Notes: a model not told the origin generated them from the letters alone. 64,000 nucleotides of DNA from an uncultured Bacteroidales bacterium (GCA_945829225.1 CALZTY010000003.1:1-64000), one strand, 5' to 3'. Shown: positions 25,672 to 35,200, counted from the first letter of the stretch. Numbers and translations: made by a program.

Positions 25672-27660
25672 ATGAGGGAACGATTATTAGAAAAAATCCG
25701 ACATAATCTGCTGATAAATAGATTTATGGCAGGTCCGAGTCCCCAGTGGCTCGTCCTAAGCGTCGATATTATTATCGTGGCGCTCAGTTGCTTGATTACA
25801 TACTTGTGCAATCCCGATACAATATACGGCAACGGCTGGTGGGAGATGATCCCGGTGAGAATTGCCGTAGTTTTTTTGGCATATATCATGCTGATGCCAT
25901 TTGTCCACACCTATCGCTATATCGTGCGACTGTCGGTTGTGGAGGATATGTATCGCGTTGTGGTACTGGTAGTTGCCGCTTCGGTAGGCTTGCTGTTAGC
26001 CTCGGGTGTCGTCTATCTGATTACGGGGCATCCGTATTTCACCATTTGGAATATCTTTGTCATCGGACTGCTCACCTTCTCGATGTTGATGGGGGTGCGT
26101 CTGGGTATCAAATATATTTATCGCCAACTCTCGGGCGTGGAGGTGCGTCGCAAACGCGTCATCGCCTTGGGGTCAAATGTGACCTCGTTTGCCTTTGCCA
26201 CACGCCTCAATAGCGAGGCGGAGGGTGACTATAAAGTGGTGGCAATGATAACGTTATCACCCGAAGTGACGGTAAAAGCCATCAATGATATCCCCGTATA
26301 CCCGTATAATCCCGACACGCTGGGCGACCTCTTCGCCCTGTACAAGTGTCGCCGACTCATTTTCCCGTCGACTCAACTCAAATTTATACGCGAGCAAGCC
26401 GACGCTTTCTTGCGTCACTACATCAAGTTGTTGATGTTCAATGAGGTAAAGGAGTTTGACAAGAACAAAGAAAATTCGCGTCCCATATCGGGTAGCGTGC
26501 ACGATATACGCATCGAGGACCTCTTGTGCCGCGATGTTATCACTACTGATACTCACGATGTTGAGGAAGTGCTCCGCGGTCAGACGGTGATGATTACCGG
26601 TGCTGCCGGCTCCATTGGTAGCGAAATCGTCAACCAAGTCGCTGCCATGAAGGCGGGCGAAATAGTCCTTCTCGACCAAGCCGAGACGCCGATGCACGAG
26701 TTGCAGTTGCATATGGAGCAAGATTTCCCCGACATCAAGATACACCTGTTCATCGCCGATGTCGCCAATCGCGAGCGCATCGAGCAGGCATTCAAGCGCT
26801 ATCGCCCGCGATACATCTTCCACGCTGCCGCCTACAAGCACGTGCCCATGATGGAGCGCAATCCCTCCGAGGCTATCCTCACCAATGTGCTGGGTACCAA
26901 GAACCTCGCCGACCTCGCCGTGAAGTACAAGGTCGAAAAGTTTGTGATGATATCCACCGACAAGGCTGTCAACCCCACCAATGTGATGGGCGCGTCAAAG
27001 CGTATCGCCGAGATATATGTGCAGTCGCTGTTCTATAACCTGTCGCAACGTCGCCCCGATGGCTTTGTCACTCGCTTTATTACCACTCGCTTTGGCAATG
27101 TGCTCGGGTCCAACGGTTCGGTAATTCCGCTCTTCCGTCGACAGATTGAGCAGGGCGGACCGCTCACGGTCACTCACCGCGATATCATCCGCTACTTTAT
27201 GACCATCCCCGAGGCTTGCTCGCTGGTGCTCCAGGCGGGTACCATGGGCAACGGTGGCGAAATTTATGTCTTCGATATGGGGCAGCCTGTCAAGATTTAT
27301 GACCTCGCGACTCGCATGATTTCGCTCTCGGGTCTGCGCCCGGGTGTCGATATCGAAATCGTTGAGACGGGTCTGCGTCCCGGCGAAAAACTCTATGAGG
27401 AGTTGCTCAACGACAAGGAAATGACTCAGGCAACACGCCACGATAAGATTATGATTGCCAAGGTGCGCGTATACGACTATGTCGAGGTGTCGCGCCACAT
27501 CGAGGCTTTGCGAGGCTTCACCGAGGCTGGCGATTACCACGATATCGTTGCCGAGATGAAGCGCATTGTGCCCGAATTCAAGTCGCGCAACTCTGTCTGG
27601 GAAGACATTGATAAAGAGATTGATAAGAAAGACGTTATAACAGAAATTACAGCAAAATGA
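25672..27660 (+). CDS. CapD/PglF-type nucleotide-sugar 4,6-dehydratase, membrane-anchored
   Basis: A 662-residue protein. The N-terminal region (about 20-165) has four hydrophobic helices, followed by a CoA-binding-like domain (about 165-260) and a C-terminal SDR domain. The NAD-binding GAAGSIGSE is at about 309-317 and the catalytic region STDKAVNPTNVMGASKR at about 428-444, where Met replaces the usual Tyr (MxxxK), the hallmark of UDP-GlcNAc C6 dehydratases such as PglF, WbpM and CapD. It probably makes UDP-4-keto-6-deoxy sugars for capsule, O-antigen or protein glycosylation at the inner membrane. No glycosyltransferases are adjacent. Its stop overlaps the next start (ATGA). Confidence 0.93.
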   Translation: MRERLLEKIRHNLLINRFMAGPSPQWLVLSVDIIIVALSCLITYLCNPDTIYGNGWWEMIPVRIAVVFLAYIMLMPFVHTYRYIVRLSVVEDMYRVVVLVVAASVGLLLASGVVYLITGHPYFTIWNIFVIGLLTFSMLMGVRLGIKYIYRQLSGVEVRRKRVIALGSNVTSFAFATRLNSEAEGDYKVVAMITLSPEVTVKAINDIPVYPYNPDTLGDLFALYKCRRLIFPSTQLKFIREQADAFLRHYIKLLMFNEVKEFDKNKENSRPISGSVHDIRIEDLLCRDVITTDTHDVEEVLRGQTVMITGAAGSIGSEIVNQVAAMKAGEIVLLDQAETPMHELQLHMEQDFPDIKIHLFIADVANRERIEQAFKRYRPRYIFHAAAYKHVPMMERNPSEAILTNVLGTKNLADLAVKYKVEKFVMISTDKAVNPTNVMGASKRIAEIYVQSLFYNLSQRRPDGFVTRFITTRFGNVLGSNGSVIPLFRRQIEQGGPLTVTHRDIIRYFMTIPEACSLVLQAGTMGNGGEIYVFDMGQPVKIYDLATRMISLSGLRPGVDIEIVETGLRPGEKLYEELLNDKEMTQATRHDKIMIAKVRVYDYVEVSRHIEALRGFTEAGDYHDIVAEMKRIVPEFKSRNSVWEDIDKEIDKKDVITEITAK

Positions 27661-28259
27661 AACACATCACACGCATTCTTGCGGCAGCCTTGCTGTGTGG
27701 CTGCTCGCTCAGCGCGTCGGCAGTGAACCCTTTGGAAGCCATCACCGGCATCGTGGGCGCTGTCACTGCTACCGACAAGTTTGAAGTTTCCTCGCTCGAG
27801 GGTACATGGAAATACACATCACCGGCTATCACCTTCAAGAGCGACAATGCAGTAAATAATATTGGCGGTGCCGCCGCATCGGCTACTATCGAGGCAAAAC
27901 TCGCCTCGTACTACAAGAAATTAGGTCTCAACACGGCAGTTTTCACCTTTGATGCCGAGGGCAATTTCACCCTCGCGCTCAAGAAAGTGACCCTCAAGGG
28001 CACAGTGACCAAGAATGACGATGCCGGCGCTCTCACCTTCAACTTCGCCTCGAATAGCGGTTACAACATCGGTGCCGTGTCGGCATTCGCCACCAAGGAC
28101 GCTACCGGTGTGCTCCAACTCACCTTTGATGCCTCGCGCGTTATCGACATCGTCACCAAGGTAGCCGAGTATGCCAACAACTCGACCCTCAGCACAGTGT
28201 CGACCCTGCTCAACTCCTACGACAACATCTACGCAGGAGCCAAGTTCAAGAAGAAATAA
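27657..28259 (+). CDS. Secreted DUF4923-family protein
   Basis: A 200-residue protein with signal peptide (MKHITRILAAALLCGCSLSASA); a Cys at position 16 could alternatively make it a lipoprotein. The mature part has VSSLEGTWKYTSPAITFKSD and alternating beta-strands (FTFDAEGNFTLALKKVTLKGTVT), a lipocalin-like pattern found in the Bacteroidetes DUF4923 family of unknown function. It overlaps the dehydratase gene by 4 nt and is closed by a strong bidirectional terminator. Confidence 0.8.
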   Translation: MKHITRILAAALLCGCSLSASAVNPLEAITGIVGAVTATDKFEVSSLEGTWKYTSPAITFKSDNAVNNIGGAAASATIEAKLASYYKKLGLNTAVFTFDAEGNFTLALKKVTLKGTVTKNDDAGALTFNFASNSGYNIGAVSAFATKDATGVLQLTFDASRVIDIVTKVAEYANNSTLSTVSTLLNSYDNIYAGAKFKKK

Positions 28260-28276
28260 TTAACGATCACGTCAAT

Positions 28277-28320
28277 AAAAAACCCCTCGCCTGCATAAGT
28301 TGCAAGCGAGGAGTTTTTTT
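28277..28320. terminator. Bidirectional intrinsic terminator
   Basis: Stem CCTCGC (28285-28290) with GCGAGG (28306-28311), extended inward by TGCA/TGCA after one mismatch, flanked by an A run on the left and a T run on the right (28314-28320). It separates the convergent DUF4923 and alkaline phosphatase genes. Confidence 0.85.
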
Positions 28321-28334
28321 GTGGTGTTTATATC

Positions 28335-29732
28335 TCAATCGTTGGGGAGGTTGCAGATGGCGCGGATGATGCGGGGGAGGTCGCAATTGTTGTTGAGGGC
28401 TGAGAAGCGCTCGGCTCCCACGCCTATTGCAAAGACGGGCGTGGGGTTGCCGCTGTGAGATGTGGTGGTAAAGCCCAGACCGGCGGCATCATTGACCAAG
28501 GCGTAGACCTCAACGGCGAAGGCGTTGAAGTTGGCATATAGAGTCTCTTGGTCGGCAGCGTCGTGGCGGTTGAATGAGCGGTCGAACATCTCGCGGAGAT
28601 GAGCCTCGCGCTCAGGGCTGACCGCTACGGCATCAAACAGTCCGAGGCGGTCGGTGAGATAGGCGCGCATTTGCTCCCATGTGATGGGCGTACCGGCTTC
28701 GAGGAGCGCCTTGCAGTAGCGACTGAAGACCTCCTTGCTGATGCGCTGGTGGTCGATGACAGCCAGAGGGTTGTGCTGCTTGGTGCGTGAGTGGATATGC
28801 GACATGCCACCGGTGTCGTGGTCGGCGGTGACGAGGATAAGGGTCTCGTCGGGGTGTTCGCGGTAGAAGTCGAGTGCGATGCCGAGGGCTTGGTCGAAGT
28901 TGAGTATTTCTTTGACGGCTGTACCGCCATCGTTGGCATGGAGGGCATGGTCAATGTTGCCACCCTCGACCATCATGAAGAAGGCATTGGGAGTGGTGCT
29001 CTGCAAGTGTGCGAGGCAGGTGGCAGTCATCTGCGGCAGGTTGAGGACTCCGGGGATGGAGTCGATGGTGTAACCGATGTTCCATGCCGGCTGTCCGTGG
29101 GTGTTGAGTAGGGCTACACGTCGCGAGTTGATGTCGGCGATTTGGTCGGGTCCGTAGACAAATTGCACGCCCTCGGCAGCCATAGCCGCCATGATTTCGG
29201 CAGACTGTTCATCGCTCACTTGCAATCCGCCGAGCCCGGCGCCGCCGAGAAATTCGTAGCCCGAGCGAGCGGCTTGGAGGTCAATCTCGCGGAACATTTT
29301 GCGCCCGGGGACATGGGCATAGAAGGCACCGGGGGTGGCGTCATCGGCACCCACAGAGGTGATGATGCCTACGCCGTATCCGCGGTCGTGGAACTGCGTG
29401 GCGATAGAGGTGACAGCCACGGTGTCGGCATCCATGCCGAGCATGTTATTGCGGGTCTTGTGCCCGGTAGAGAGTGCTGTGCCGGCGGCTGCCGAGTCGG
29501 TGATAGGCGCCGAAGCCGAGTAGGTCATGCACCACGACACCACGGGCATTTGTAGCATATTGAGGGGTGTGTCGCTGTGACGCACGTCGCGATTGTAGGC
29601 TTGAGCCGCCATCACGGGGCTGATGCCCATACCGTCGCCTATGAAATAGAAAATGTAGCGTGGGGCTTGCTGAGCAGATGCCGCCACGGCTGTGATGAGG
29701 AGGAGAGAAAGGAGTAAATGCTTGAATTTCAT
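28335..29732 (-). CDS. Secreted alkaline phosphatase
   Basis: A 465-residue PhoA-superfamily phosphatase. The ATG at 29732 starts a signal peptide (MKFKHLLLSLLLITAVAASAQ); the longer in-frame start would lie inside the upstream gene. Metal-binding D33 is in FIGDGMG, the nucleophile S80 in TDSAAAGTALSTGHKT, and the later Asp/His ligands in GGNIDHALHANDG, TADHDTGG and the C-terminal TTSHSGNPTPVFA. It releases phosphate from monoesters in the periplasm or outside. It is the last gene of an operon with a secreted endonuclease and a GH3 protein, which suggests phosphate recovery from nucleic acids. Confidence 0.94.
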   Translation of the reverse strand: MKFKHLLLSLLLITAVAASAQQAPRYIFYFIGDGMGISPVMAAQAYNRDVRHSDTPLNMLQMPVVSWCMTYSASAPITDSAAAGTALSTGHKTRNNMLGMDADTVAVTSIATQFHDRGYGVGIITSVGADDATPGAFYAHVPGRKMFREIDLQAARSGYEFLGGAGLGGLQVSDEQSAEIMAAMAAEGVQFVYGPDQIADINSRRVALLNTHGQPAWNIGYTIDSIPGVLNLPQMTATCLAHLQSTTPNAFFMMVEGGNIDHALHANDGGTAVKEILNFDQALGIALDFYREHPDETLILVTADHDTGGMSHIHSRTKQHNPLAVIDHQRISKEVFSRYCKALLEAGTPITWEQMRAYLTDRLGLFDAVAVSPEREAHLREMFDRSFNRHDAADQETLYANFNAFAVEVYALVNDAAGLGFTTTSHSGNPTPVFAIGVGAERFSALNNNCDLPRIIRAICNLPND

Positions 29733-29734
29733 AG

Positions 29735-31276
29735 TTATATATTGAATTGCTTGTTGTTGAATATGAGCATGGCATCGATGGTGTCTCGCGAGTTGGACAG
29801 GCGCGGTACCTTGCGCTGACCGCCGAGTTTGCCGGTAGAGGCAAGCCATTGGTCGAAGAGCCCCGGGCGCGCGGTAGTGATGGAGAGTCGGTCGAGGAAT
29901 ATGCTACCGGCTCGCTTGGCTTGGTAGTCGCTATTGACGGCTTGGAGATTGCTGTCGAGGAGGTCGGCAAAAGCCTCGATATCAGCGGGTGGCGTGTTCC
30001 ACTCAATGAGCCACTGGTGGCGACCATGCGAGCGCTCGGTGGTGAATACCGGCGCGGCAGTATAGTTGGCAACGGCGGCTCCGGTGGCGGCACAAGCAGC
30101 CGAGAGGGCAGCCTCGGCATTATATACCATGAGTTCCTCGCCGAAGGCGTTGATGAAACTGCGGGTGCGCCCGGCGATGGCGATGCGCAAGGGGTCGACC
30201 GAGAGAATGCGCACCGTGTCGCCTATATTGTAGCGCCACAAGCCGTTACACGAGGATATGAGCAGGGCATATACGCGCCCTTGTTCCACTTCCCAGGCGG
30301 TGAGGGTGGGTGGTGTGGAGTCGTCGATATGGTCGAGGGGGATAAATTCGTAGTACACACCTCGATTGAGTAGGAGACGCATGCCGGCGGCACGCTCGCG
30401 AGTGTCTTGGACAGCAAAGAAGCCCTCGGAGGCATTGTAAGTCTCAAGGTAGCGCATACGCGATGTGTCGGTAATAGCCTCGTACTGAGCCTGATATGGT
30501 TCAAAGGAGATACCACCGTGGAAGAACACCTCGAGATTGCGCCACACGTCGTGTATTGATTGAGCGCCGGTGAGATTGAGGACCTCGCGTAGCACGGTGA
30601 GGAACCATGAGGGGACGCCCGAGATGTTGGTGATGTCGGCATGAGCGGCAGCGCGAGCCAGCGCAGGCAGTTTTTCGTGCCAATCAACCCTCAGGGCAGT
30701 GGCGCGGTCGGGCACTCGCAGTGTCGAGGCAGGCCAAGGCATGCCCTCGATAAGGTTGGCAGAGAGGTCGCCGACGCGCACTCCGCGAGGTAGGTCGAGC
30801 ACCTCGTTTGCAAAACTGCCGCCGAGGATGAAGGATTTGCCGCTGAAGATGCGACTGTCGGGATATAGGTTGAGGTAATGTGACACCACGTCGCTACCAC
30901 CGGCATAGTGGTTGTAGCGCAGCGAGTCGGCAGTGACGGGGATATATTTGCTCTTGCCGTCGCCGGTGCCGGAGGATTGGGCAAACCGGCGGCAGGTGCC
31001 TCGCCACAGGACATCAGCCTCGCCGCGCATCATGCGTTCGACGTATGGGCGGAAGGCGGGATATGTCTCGGGTGCTACCGCGGAGGCAAAGTCGTAGGGG
31101 CTCATGCGCGGGTCCAGCCCATGGGCTTGTCCCCATAGGGTGTCGGCGCCGTGGCTGAGGAGCCATCGGAGCACCCGGCGCTGAGTAGCCTCGGTATATT
31201 CACGAGTAGTTGCGCCCCCTGCCTGCCGCACGCGGCGGGTGAACAGAGGGCGCAATATGGGAGTCAGATTGAGCAT
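29735..31276 (-). CDS. Bacterial GH3 (auxin-responsive promoter) family protein
   Basis: A 513-residue cytosolic protein of the GH3 acyl-adenylate/acyl-amido synthetase fold. It has the ATP-binding RFAQSSGTGDGKSKYIPVT segment (about 97-115), FHGGISFEPY (about 250-259), YNASEGFFAVQD (about 278-289) and RYNIGDTVRIL (about 347-357), matching the plant GH3 motifs SSGTT, YASSE and YRxGD. Plant enzymes conjugate amino acids to hormones; the bacterial substrates are unknown. It lies 2 nt upstream of the phosphatase and 3 nt downstream of the endonuclease gene, an odd operon partner for two secreted hydrolases. Confidence 0.88.
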   Translation of the reverse strand: MLNLTPILRPLFTRRVRQAGGATTREYTEATQRRVLRWLLSHGADTLWGQAHGLDPRMSPYDFASAVAPETYPAFRPYVERMMRGEADVLWRGTCRRFAQSSGTGDGKSKYIPVTADSLRYNHYAGGSDVVSHYLNLYPDSRIFSGKSFILGGSFANEVLDLPRGVRVGDLSANLIEGMPWPASTLRVPDRATALRVDWHEKLPALARAAAHADITNISGVPSWFLTVLREVLNLTGAQSIHDVWRNLEVFFHGGISFEPYQAQYEAITDTSRMRYLETYNASEGFFAVQDTRERAAGMRLLLNRGVYYEFIPLDHIDDSTPPTLTAWEVEQGRVYALLISSCNGLWRYNIGDTVRILSVDPLRIAIAGRTRSFINAFGEELMVYNAEAALSAACAATGAAVANYTAAPVFTTERSHGRHQWLIEWNTPPADIEAFADLLDSNLQAVNSDYQAKRAGSIFLDRLSITTARPGLFDQWLASTGKLGGQRKVPRLSNSRDTIDAMLIFNNKQFNI

Positions 31277-31279
31277 TTC

Positions 31280-32941
31280 TTATCTTACGACCACCTTGAT
31301 GGGGCGCTTGGCTTGGTCGGTGGTGACGAGGTATACACCGGCTGAGATATTGTAGTCGAGATTATTGTGAATAGAGTCGATGCAGGCAATGCAGCGTCCG
31401 GTGCTGTCGTAGATGCGCGCGCCGGTCTGCGGAGCGCTGCACACAAAGCGGATGCAGCCGTCAAAGCCTTGAACGATAAGCCCTTGGTCGGCTTCAACGC
31501 CGGTGATGCTGTTGTGGTCGACAAAGATTACATTGGATATGGGCGAGCGATAGCCCAAGCGTACCGATTGTACCGAGTAAGCCTCGGAGTCGCTTTGGTC
31601 AAAGTCCTCGATGACGAGCCATGGGTCCTCAGCGATAAGTTCTTCGCGAGTGACGTTGCCACCGACATACTTGTCGCGAGTAACTACCCAGTAGTCAACT
31701 TCTTCGCCCTCGGGGCTTATCCAGTTGGCGGTATATGAGTCAGCGGTGACGTCGGTTGCTGCAGTAGCCGTGCAGGCGGTGAGAGTGGGCACGGGCAAGC
31801 AGCCGGCAACGAGACCGATACCTCGCGAGCCGCCGAGCATGCCGCCCTCGCTGATGACCAGTCGAGCGGTGTGCTCACCGAGCGCGGTGGGCGTATAGGT
31901 GATGCGGATCCATGTGCCATCGGGTGCATTGACCAGAGAAGCGCTGAGCGAGTTGGTGGGCAACTTGAACATTGCCTTGTCGGTGCCGGTGAGCACCAAG
32001 TCGAGGGCGCCGGTGAGATTTTCGCCACGGAAGAACACCTCGGCTGTAGTTGAGGAGCCGAGGGCTACTTGACCAAAATCCACCTCGGTGCCCGCAGCGG
32101 GATTGATGAGCACCGGGTCGCCGGTGGGCTGGTCGGACGAAGAGCCATGGAATGGCTGACCGACCTTGTCGCCCCAAATGTATTCGGCGAGTTCGGGATG
32201 ATCGATGAAGGGGTTGCGATTGTTCTGTATGCTGTAAACAACGTCGTTGCGGTCGAGTTCCTTTTGGCTCACCGGGTCATCTTGGTTCCATTGGAGCAAC
32301 AAACGCTGCGACCAACCGTTAAGCGTAGGATAAGTGCCGTTGGTGACCATATAGGTGTAACTCCACGAGAAGTCTTGGTAGCAAGTGACCATATAGAAAT
32401 ATGTGCGAGCAAAGTCGCCCTTATACTCATCAGCGGGCTCGAAAACATACTGGCAACCGCCGCCTTGTCCCATAATGGGATAACCGACGGTGGTGACACC
32501 GTTGTCAAATTTGAGTTTCTCGGTGCGGTCAACGATGCCGAGGGGGTAGTTGCTTTTTGCCGAATTTGCCTTTGCATCCGAGGGATACAGGTGGTTGAGA
32601 TCGACATAGGCGGGCACGCCGGTATTGCCACCCCACCAACTCTTGGGGAATGAGTGCTCGCGGTTCAAGCCCGAGAAAGAGGGGGAGTAGCGCACCGTGC
32701 TACTGTACATATCCCACCACTGCGATGTGCCGGGATGCACATCGGTGCGAGCAAAGTAGCGCGGCAGGTCGTTGTATGATGACACTTGGGTGAAATTGCG
32801 CACCAATTTGTGGATGGCAGTCTTCAATTCACTTGAAGAGAGACCCTCCAGAGAGCCGTAATAGCCCTGAGGGGCTTCGGCTGAAGCGATCAACGGCATA
32901 AGCAGCGCCGCTGCGATAGCCAAGATATTAAGTTTCTTCAT
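31280..32941 (-). CDS. Secreted endonuclease I-family nuclease
   Basis: A 553-residue protein with signal peptide MKKLNILAIAAALLMPLIASA. The nuclease domain (about 35-265) carries LNREHSFPKSWW (92-103; H96 catalytic) and DLNHLYPSDAKAN (114-126), the beta-beta-alpha-metal active site of bacterial extracellular endonuclease I. A beta-sandwich (about 275-385, AGTEVDFGQVALGSS) and an Fn3-like region follow. The last 70 residues (ARIYDSTGRCIACI...ISAGVYLVTT...KVVVR) resemble a type IX sorting tail. It is first in the operon, with the promoter at 32959-32967. Confidence 0.92.
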   Translation of the reverse strand: MKKLNILAIAAALLMPLIASAEAPQGYYGSLEGLSSSELKTAIHKLVRNFTQVSSYNDLPRYFARTDVHPGTSQWWDMYSSTVRYSPSFSGLNREHSFPKSWWGGNTGVPAYVDLNHLYPSDAKANSAKSNYPLGIVDRTEKLKFDNGVTTVGYPIMGQGGGCQYVFEPADEYKGDFARTYFYMVTCYQDFSWSYTYMVTNGTYPTLNGWSQRLLLQWNQDDPVSQKELDRNDVVYSIQNNRNPFIDHPELAEYIWGDKVGQPFHGSSSDQPTGDPVLINPAAGTEVDFGQVALGSSTTAEVFFRGENLTGALDLVLTGTDKAMFKLPTNSLSASLVNAPDGTWIRITYTPTALGEHTARLVISEGGMLGGSRGIGLVAGCLPVPTLTACTATAATDVTADSYTANWISPEGEEVDYWVVTRDKYVGGNVTREELIAEDPWLVIEDFDQSDSEAYSVQSVRLGYRSPISNVIFVDHNSITGVEADQGLIVQGFDGCIRFVCSAPQTGARIYDSTGRCIACIDSIHNNLDYNISAGVYLVTTDQAKRPIKVVVR

Positions 32942-32958
32942 ATATCAGATGTAAGCTT

Positions 32959-32967
32959 GCAAATTTA
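32959..32967 (-). promoter_or_regulatory. Promoter of the endonuclease-GH3-phosphatase operon
   Basis: Minus-strand TAAATTTGC with a TTTG at 32988-32991, 20 nt spacing, 18 nt before the ATG at 32941. A near-perfect Bacteroidetes promoter. Confidence 0.75.
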
Positions 32968-33021
32968 AGCAAAAAACCTCAATCTCACAAATATTTAACG
33001 CAATCCACTGATTATTAAGGG

Positions 33022-34206
33022 CTAAAGGGAGCGGCGGAGGAGGTGGCGTTGTAAGCCACCATACTTGACGCGTGTGTCGACGATGGAGAAGCCTTTGGCG
33101 AGGAAATTGTTGAGGCTGTGGGGGTTGTCAGGGTCGACGGTGGCGAGGATATTGCCGGCGCCGAGGTCACGAGCCACTTGCTCGGCATAGTCGATGCAAG
33201 TGCGGTGAAAGCCGAATCCACGGGCATCGGGGTCGACAATCACCACGTCGAAGGTGATGGCGTCGGAGGACTGAATATTGAAGTCGGCAGCCAAGTTGCG
33301 GCTCCCGGGGCGGTTGCTCACCAATAGCGCCATAGCCACAAGGTGCTCATGGTCGTAGATGCCGATAAGGCGGTCGAGGTGAAGTGACTCAAAGAGCTCC
33401 TCGCGCGACAGAGGATAGTACATATCCGGAGAGGGGAGTGCAGCCACGACGCGTTCTTGCAACTTGACGATGTCAAGGACATCCTCAAAGCCCAATTGAC
33501 ACATTTTGAACTCTTTACCCTTGGCAGAGAACACTTTGACGGTGCGGTCGACCGGCAATTGGCACTCGTGTAGATAGAGTTTGCGACGCAGATAGTCCTG
33601 CGAGAGTATATACTCGGCACCGGGGATATTGCGTTTCCAGCCCTCGGGGTTTTCGTTCTCGGCGATGCGGTGTCCTACCCAAGCCTCATAGAGGCGGAAA
33701 ATCTGGACATAGGATGACGAAGTAGGCAGTATCCAATGTTCCTGGATATATGGATTGTTCATAAAGAGGAAGAAGCGGTAGCCGAAGAGGTCATTGAGGT
33801 CCTCGATGCTGGCGATGTGGTGGCGATAGAGGAGATAAAGGTTCTCAAAGAACGTACAATACTGAGCAATCTCGACCGAGCGCACTTCGTGCCACGCCGA
33901 GTCGTCGGTGATACCCTTCATTTGGCACTCCTCGAGCACTTCATAGACCTTCATGAGCCGGTCGCTCTCGTGGAAGTAGTTGTTGAGGTCGATGAGCATA
34001 TCGCTACAAGTGACATCTTGGCTATTCTTGAGTTCCATAGCGATGAATACGGTGCCGACCAATGTGGCGGCAAGAGAGAAGATGCCGACAGTCGCCTCCT
34101 CGCCGGTGCGGAATGCCATGACCAGAGCCAGGCAAAGAAGCAGGAGTAATAGGATGGTGAACGCCAGGAAGAGGCGCATACGCTTGTAGTACTGAGTGCG
34201 TGCCAT
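33022..34206 (-). CDS. Membrane-anchored GNAT-family protein
   Basis: A 394-residue protein. Two N-terminal membrane helices (about 10-32, RLFLAFTILLLLLLCLALVMAF; about 39-58, VGIFSLAATLVGTVFIAMEL) precede a helical domain (about 60-200) rich in aromatic residues. A C-terminal acetyltransferase-like domain follows (about 225-394, with FDVVIVDPDARGFGFHRTCIDYAEQ as strand 4 and acetyl-CoA loop, then SLNNFLAKGFSIVD). The loop RGFGFH is a variant of RxxGxG/A. This membrane/helical/GNAT combination is not one I can name. It follows the FKBP genes, with a strong hairpin between (34223-34250). Confidence 0.75.
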   Translation of the reverse strand: MARTQYYKRMRLFLAFTILLLLLLCLALVMAFRTGEEATVGIFSLAATLVGTVFIAMELKNSQDVTCSDMLIDLNNYFHESDRLMKVYEVLEECQMKGITDDSAWHEVRSVEIAQYCTFFENLYLLYRHHIASIEDLNDLFGYRFFLFMNNPYIQEHWILPTSSSYVQIFRLYEAWVGHRIAENENPEGWKRNIPGAEYILSQDYLRRKLYLHECQLPVDRTVKVFSAKGKEFKMCQLGFEDVLDIVKLQERVVAALPSPDMYYPLSREELFESLHLDRLIGIYDHEHLVAMALLVSNRPGSRNLAADFNIQSSDAITFDVVIVDPDARGFGFHRTCIDYAEQVARDLGAGNILATVDPDNPHSLNNFLAKGFSIVDTRVKYGGLQRHLLRRSL

Positions 34207-34222
34207 GGTATTAAAATGGAAA

Positions 34223-34250
34223 GGCGTATCGGCGTGGTCGCCGATACGCC
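34223..34250 (-). terminator. Hairpin terminator after the FKBP lipoprotein gene
   Basis: A perfect 12-bp stem (GGCGTATCGGCG, 34223-34234, with its complement at 34239-34250), 4-nt loop, 19 nt past the minus-strand stop and followed on that strand by TTTCCATTTTAA. Confidence 0.8.
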
Positions 34251-34269
34251 ATATATATTAATGTGTAAA

Positions 34270-35172
34270 TTATCGATTTTGAACGTCAACGATTTCGACG
34301 TCGAAGATGAGAGCCTGGTTGGGACCGATTTGCTGGGGAGCCTTGAGACCGTAAGCCAATTCAGCGGGGATGTAGAAAGTGGCTTTGGCACCCTTGCCGA
34401 GGAGACGGAGACCCTCGCCGAAGCCGGGGATAACGCCGGCGGGGCTCATCTTGGCGGGCTGGTCCTCGCGAGATTGGTCGAAGACTGTGCCGTCGATGAG
34501 TTTGCCCACATAGTTGAGGGTTACCAAGGTGTTGTTGCTGATGGTGGTGGTGTCGCCGGGAACAGAGATTGAGTAAGCGAGACCCGACTCGGTGAATTTG
34601 ATGCCTTCTTGCGATTTGAGTTTATCAAAGAAAGCCTTGCAAGAGATGGCGTTCTGCTGAGCCTCGGGCGACTCGGCGATGCGAGCCTCCTCGCGAGCCT
34701 CCTCGGTTTCGCGCACTTGCTGCATCAGCCCGGTGTACAAGCCGTTGATGGCACGGATGTCTTCCATATTGGCGCTGTCGGCTTGGAAGGCGCGCATGAA
34801 GTTCTCGAGCACTGCCTCGCGGTCGACCTTCACTCCGGCTTCCTCGAGGGATGCAAGTTCTTGAGCCATACGCATACCTACTTGCAGACCCATCATCACA
34901 CCATTGCCCTTGCCCTCGGAGAGAGCGATGCGGATGCCCTTGATGAGGTCTTGCTTCATTTGGTCATTCTTGTTCTCGTCGGAGAAATTCTGATAGTCGG
35001 CGAGGATGTAGCCACCGACCATTTGACCGTAAATCTGAGAGATAGAGTCGCTGACAGACTCGGAGATTTGGAAGCGCTCGTCGATGGAGGCTTCGGTATT
35101 TTCTGCGTTTTTGTTGCAAGCAGTAGTAGCCATCATAGCGAGGGCTGCGGCTGCCATAATAAATTTCTTCAT
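34270..35172 (-). CDS. FKBP-type peptidyl-prolyl isomerase, lipoprotein
   Basis: A 300-residue protein with a lipoprotein signal (MKKFIMAAAALAMMATTAC, C19). Residues about 38-190 are the helical FkpA/Mip-type dimerisation domain (ISQIYGQMVGGYI, KQDLIKGIRIAL). Residues about 200-300 are the FKBP domain, with VTLNYVGKLIDGTVFDQSR, VIPGFGEGLRLLGKGAKATFYIPAELAYG and ALIFDVEIVDV. It catalyses proline isomerisation and chaperones envelope proteins, probably outer-membrane or periplasm anchored. It follows a second FKBP gene by 28 nt. Confidence 0.93.
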   Translation of the reverse strand: MKKFIMAAAALAMMATTACNKNAENTEASIDERFQISESVSDSISQIYGQMVGGYILADYQNFSDENKNDQMKQDLIKGIRIALSEGKGNGVMMGLQVGMRMAQELASLEEAGVKVDREAVLENFMRAFQADSANMEDIRAINGLYTGLMQQVRETEEAREEARIAESPEAQQNAISCKAFFDKLKSQEGIKFTESGLAYSISVPGDTTTISNNTLVTLNYVGKLIDGTVFDQSREDQPAKMSPAGVIPGFGEGLRLLGKGAKATFYIPAELAYGLKAPQQIGPNQALIFDVEIVDVQNR

Positions 35173-35200
35173 TTTATTAGTGGTGTTAAGTTATTAATTC

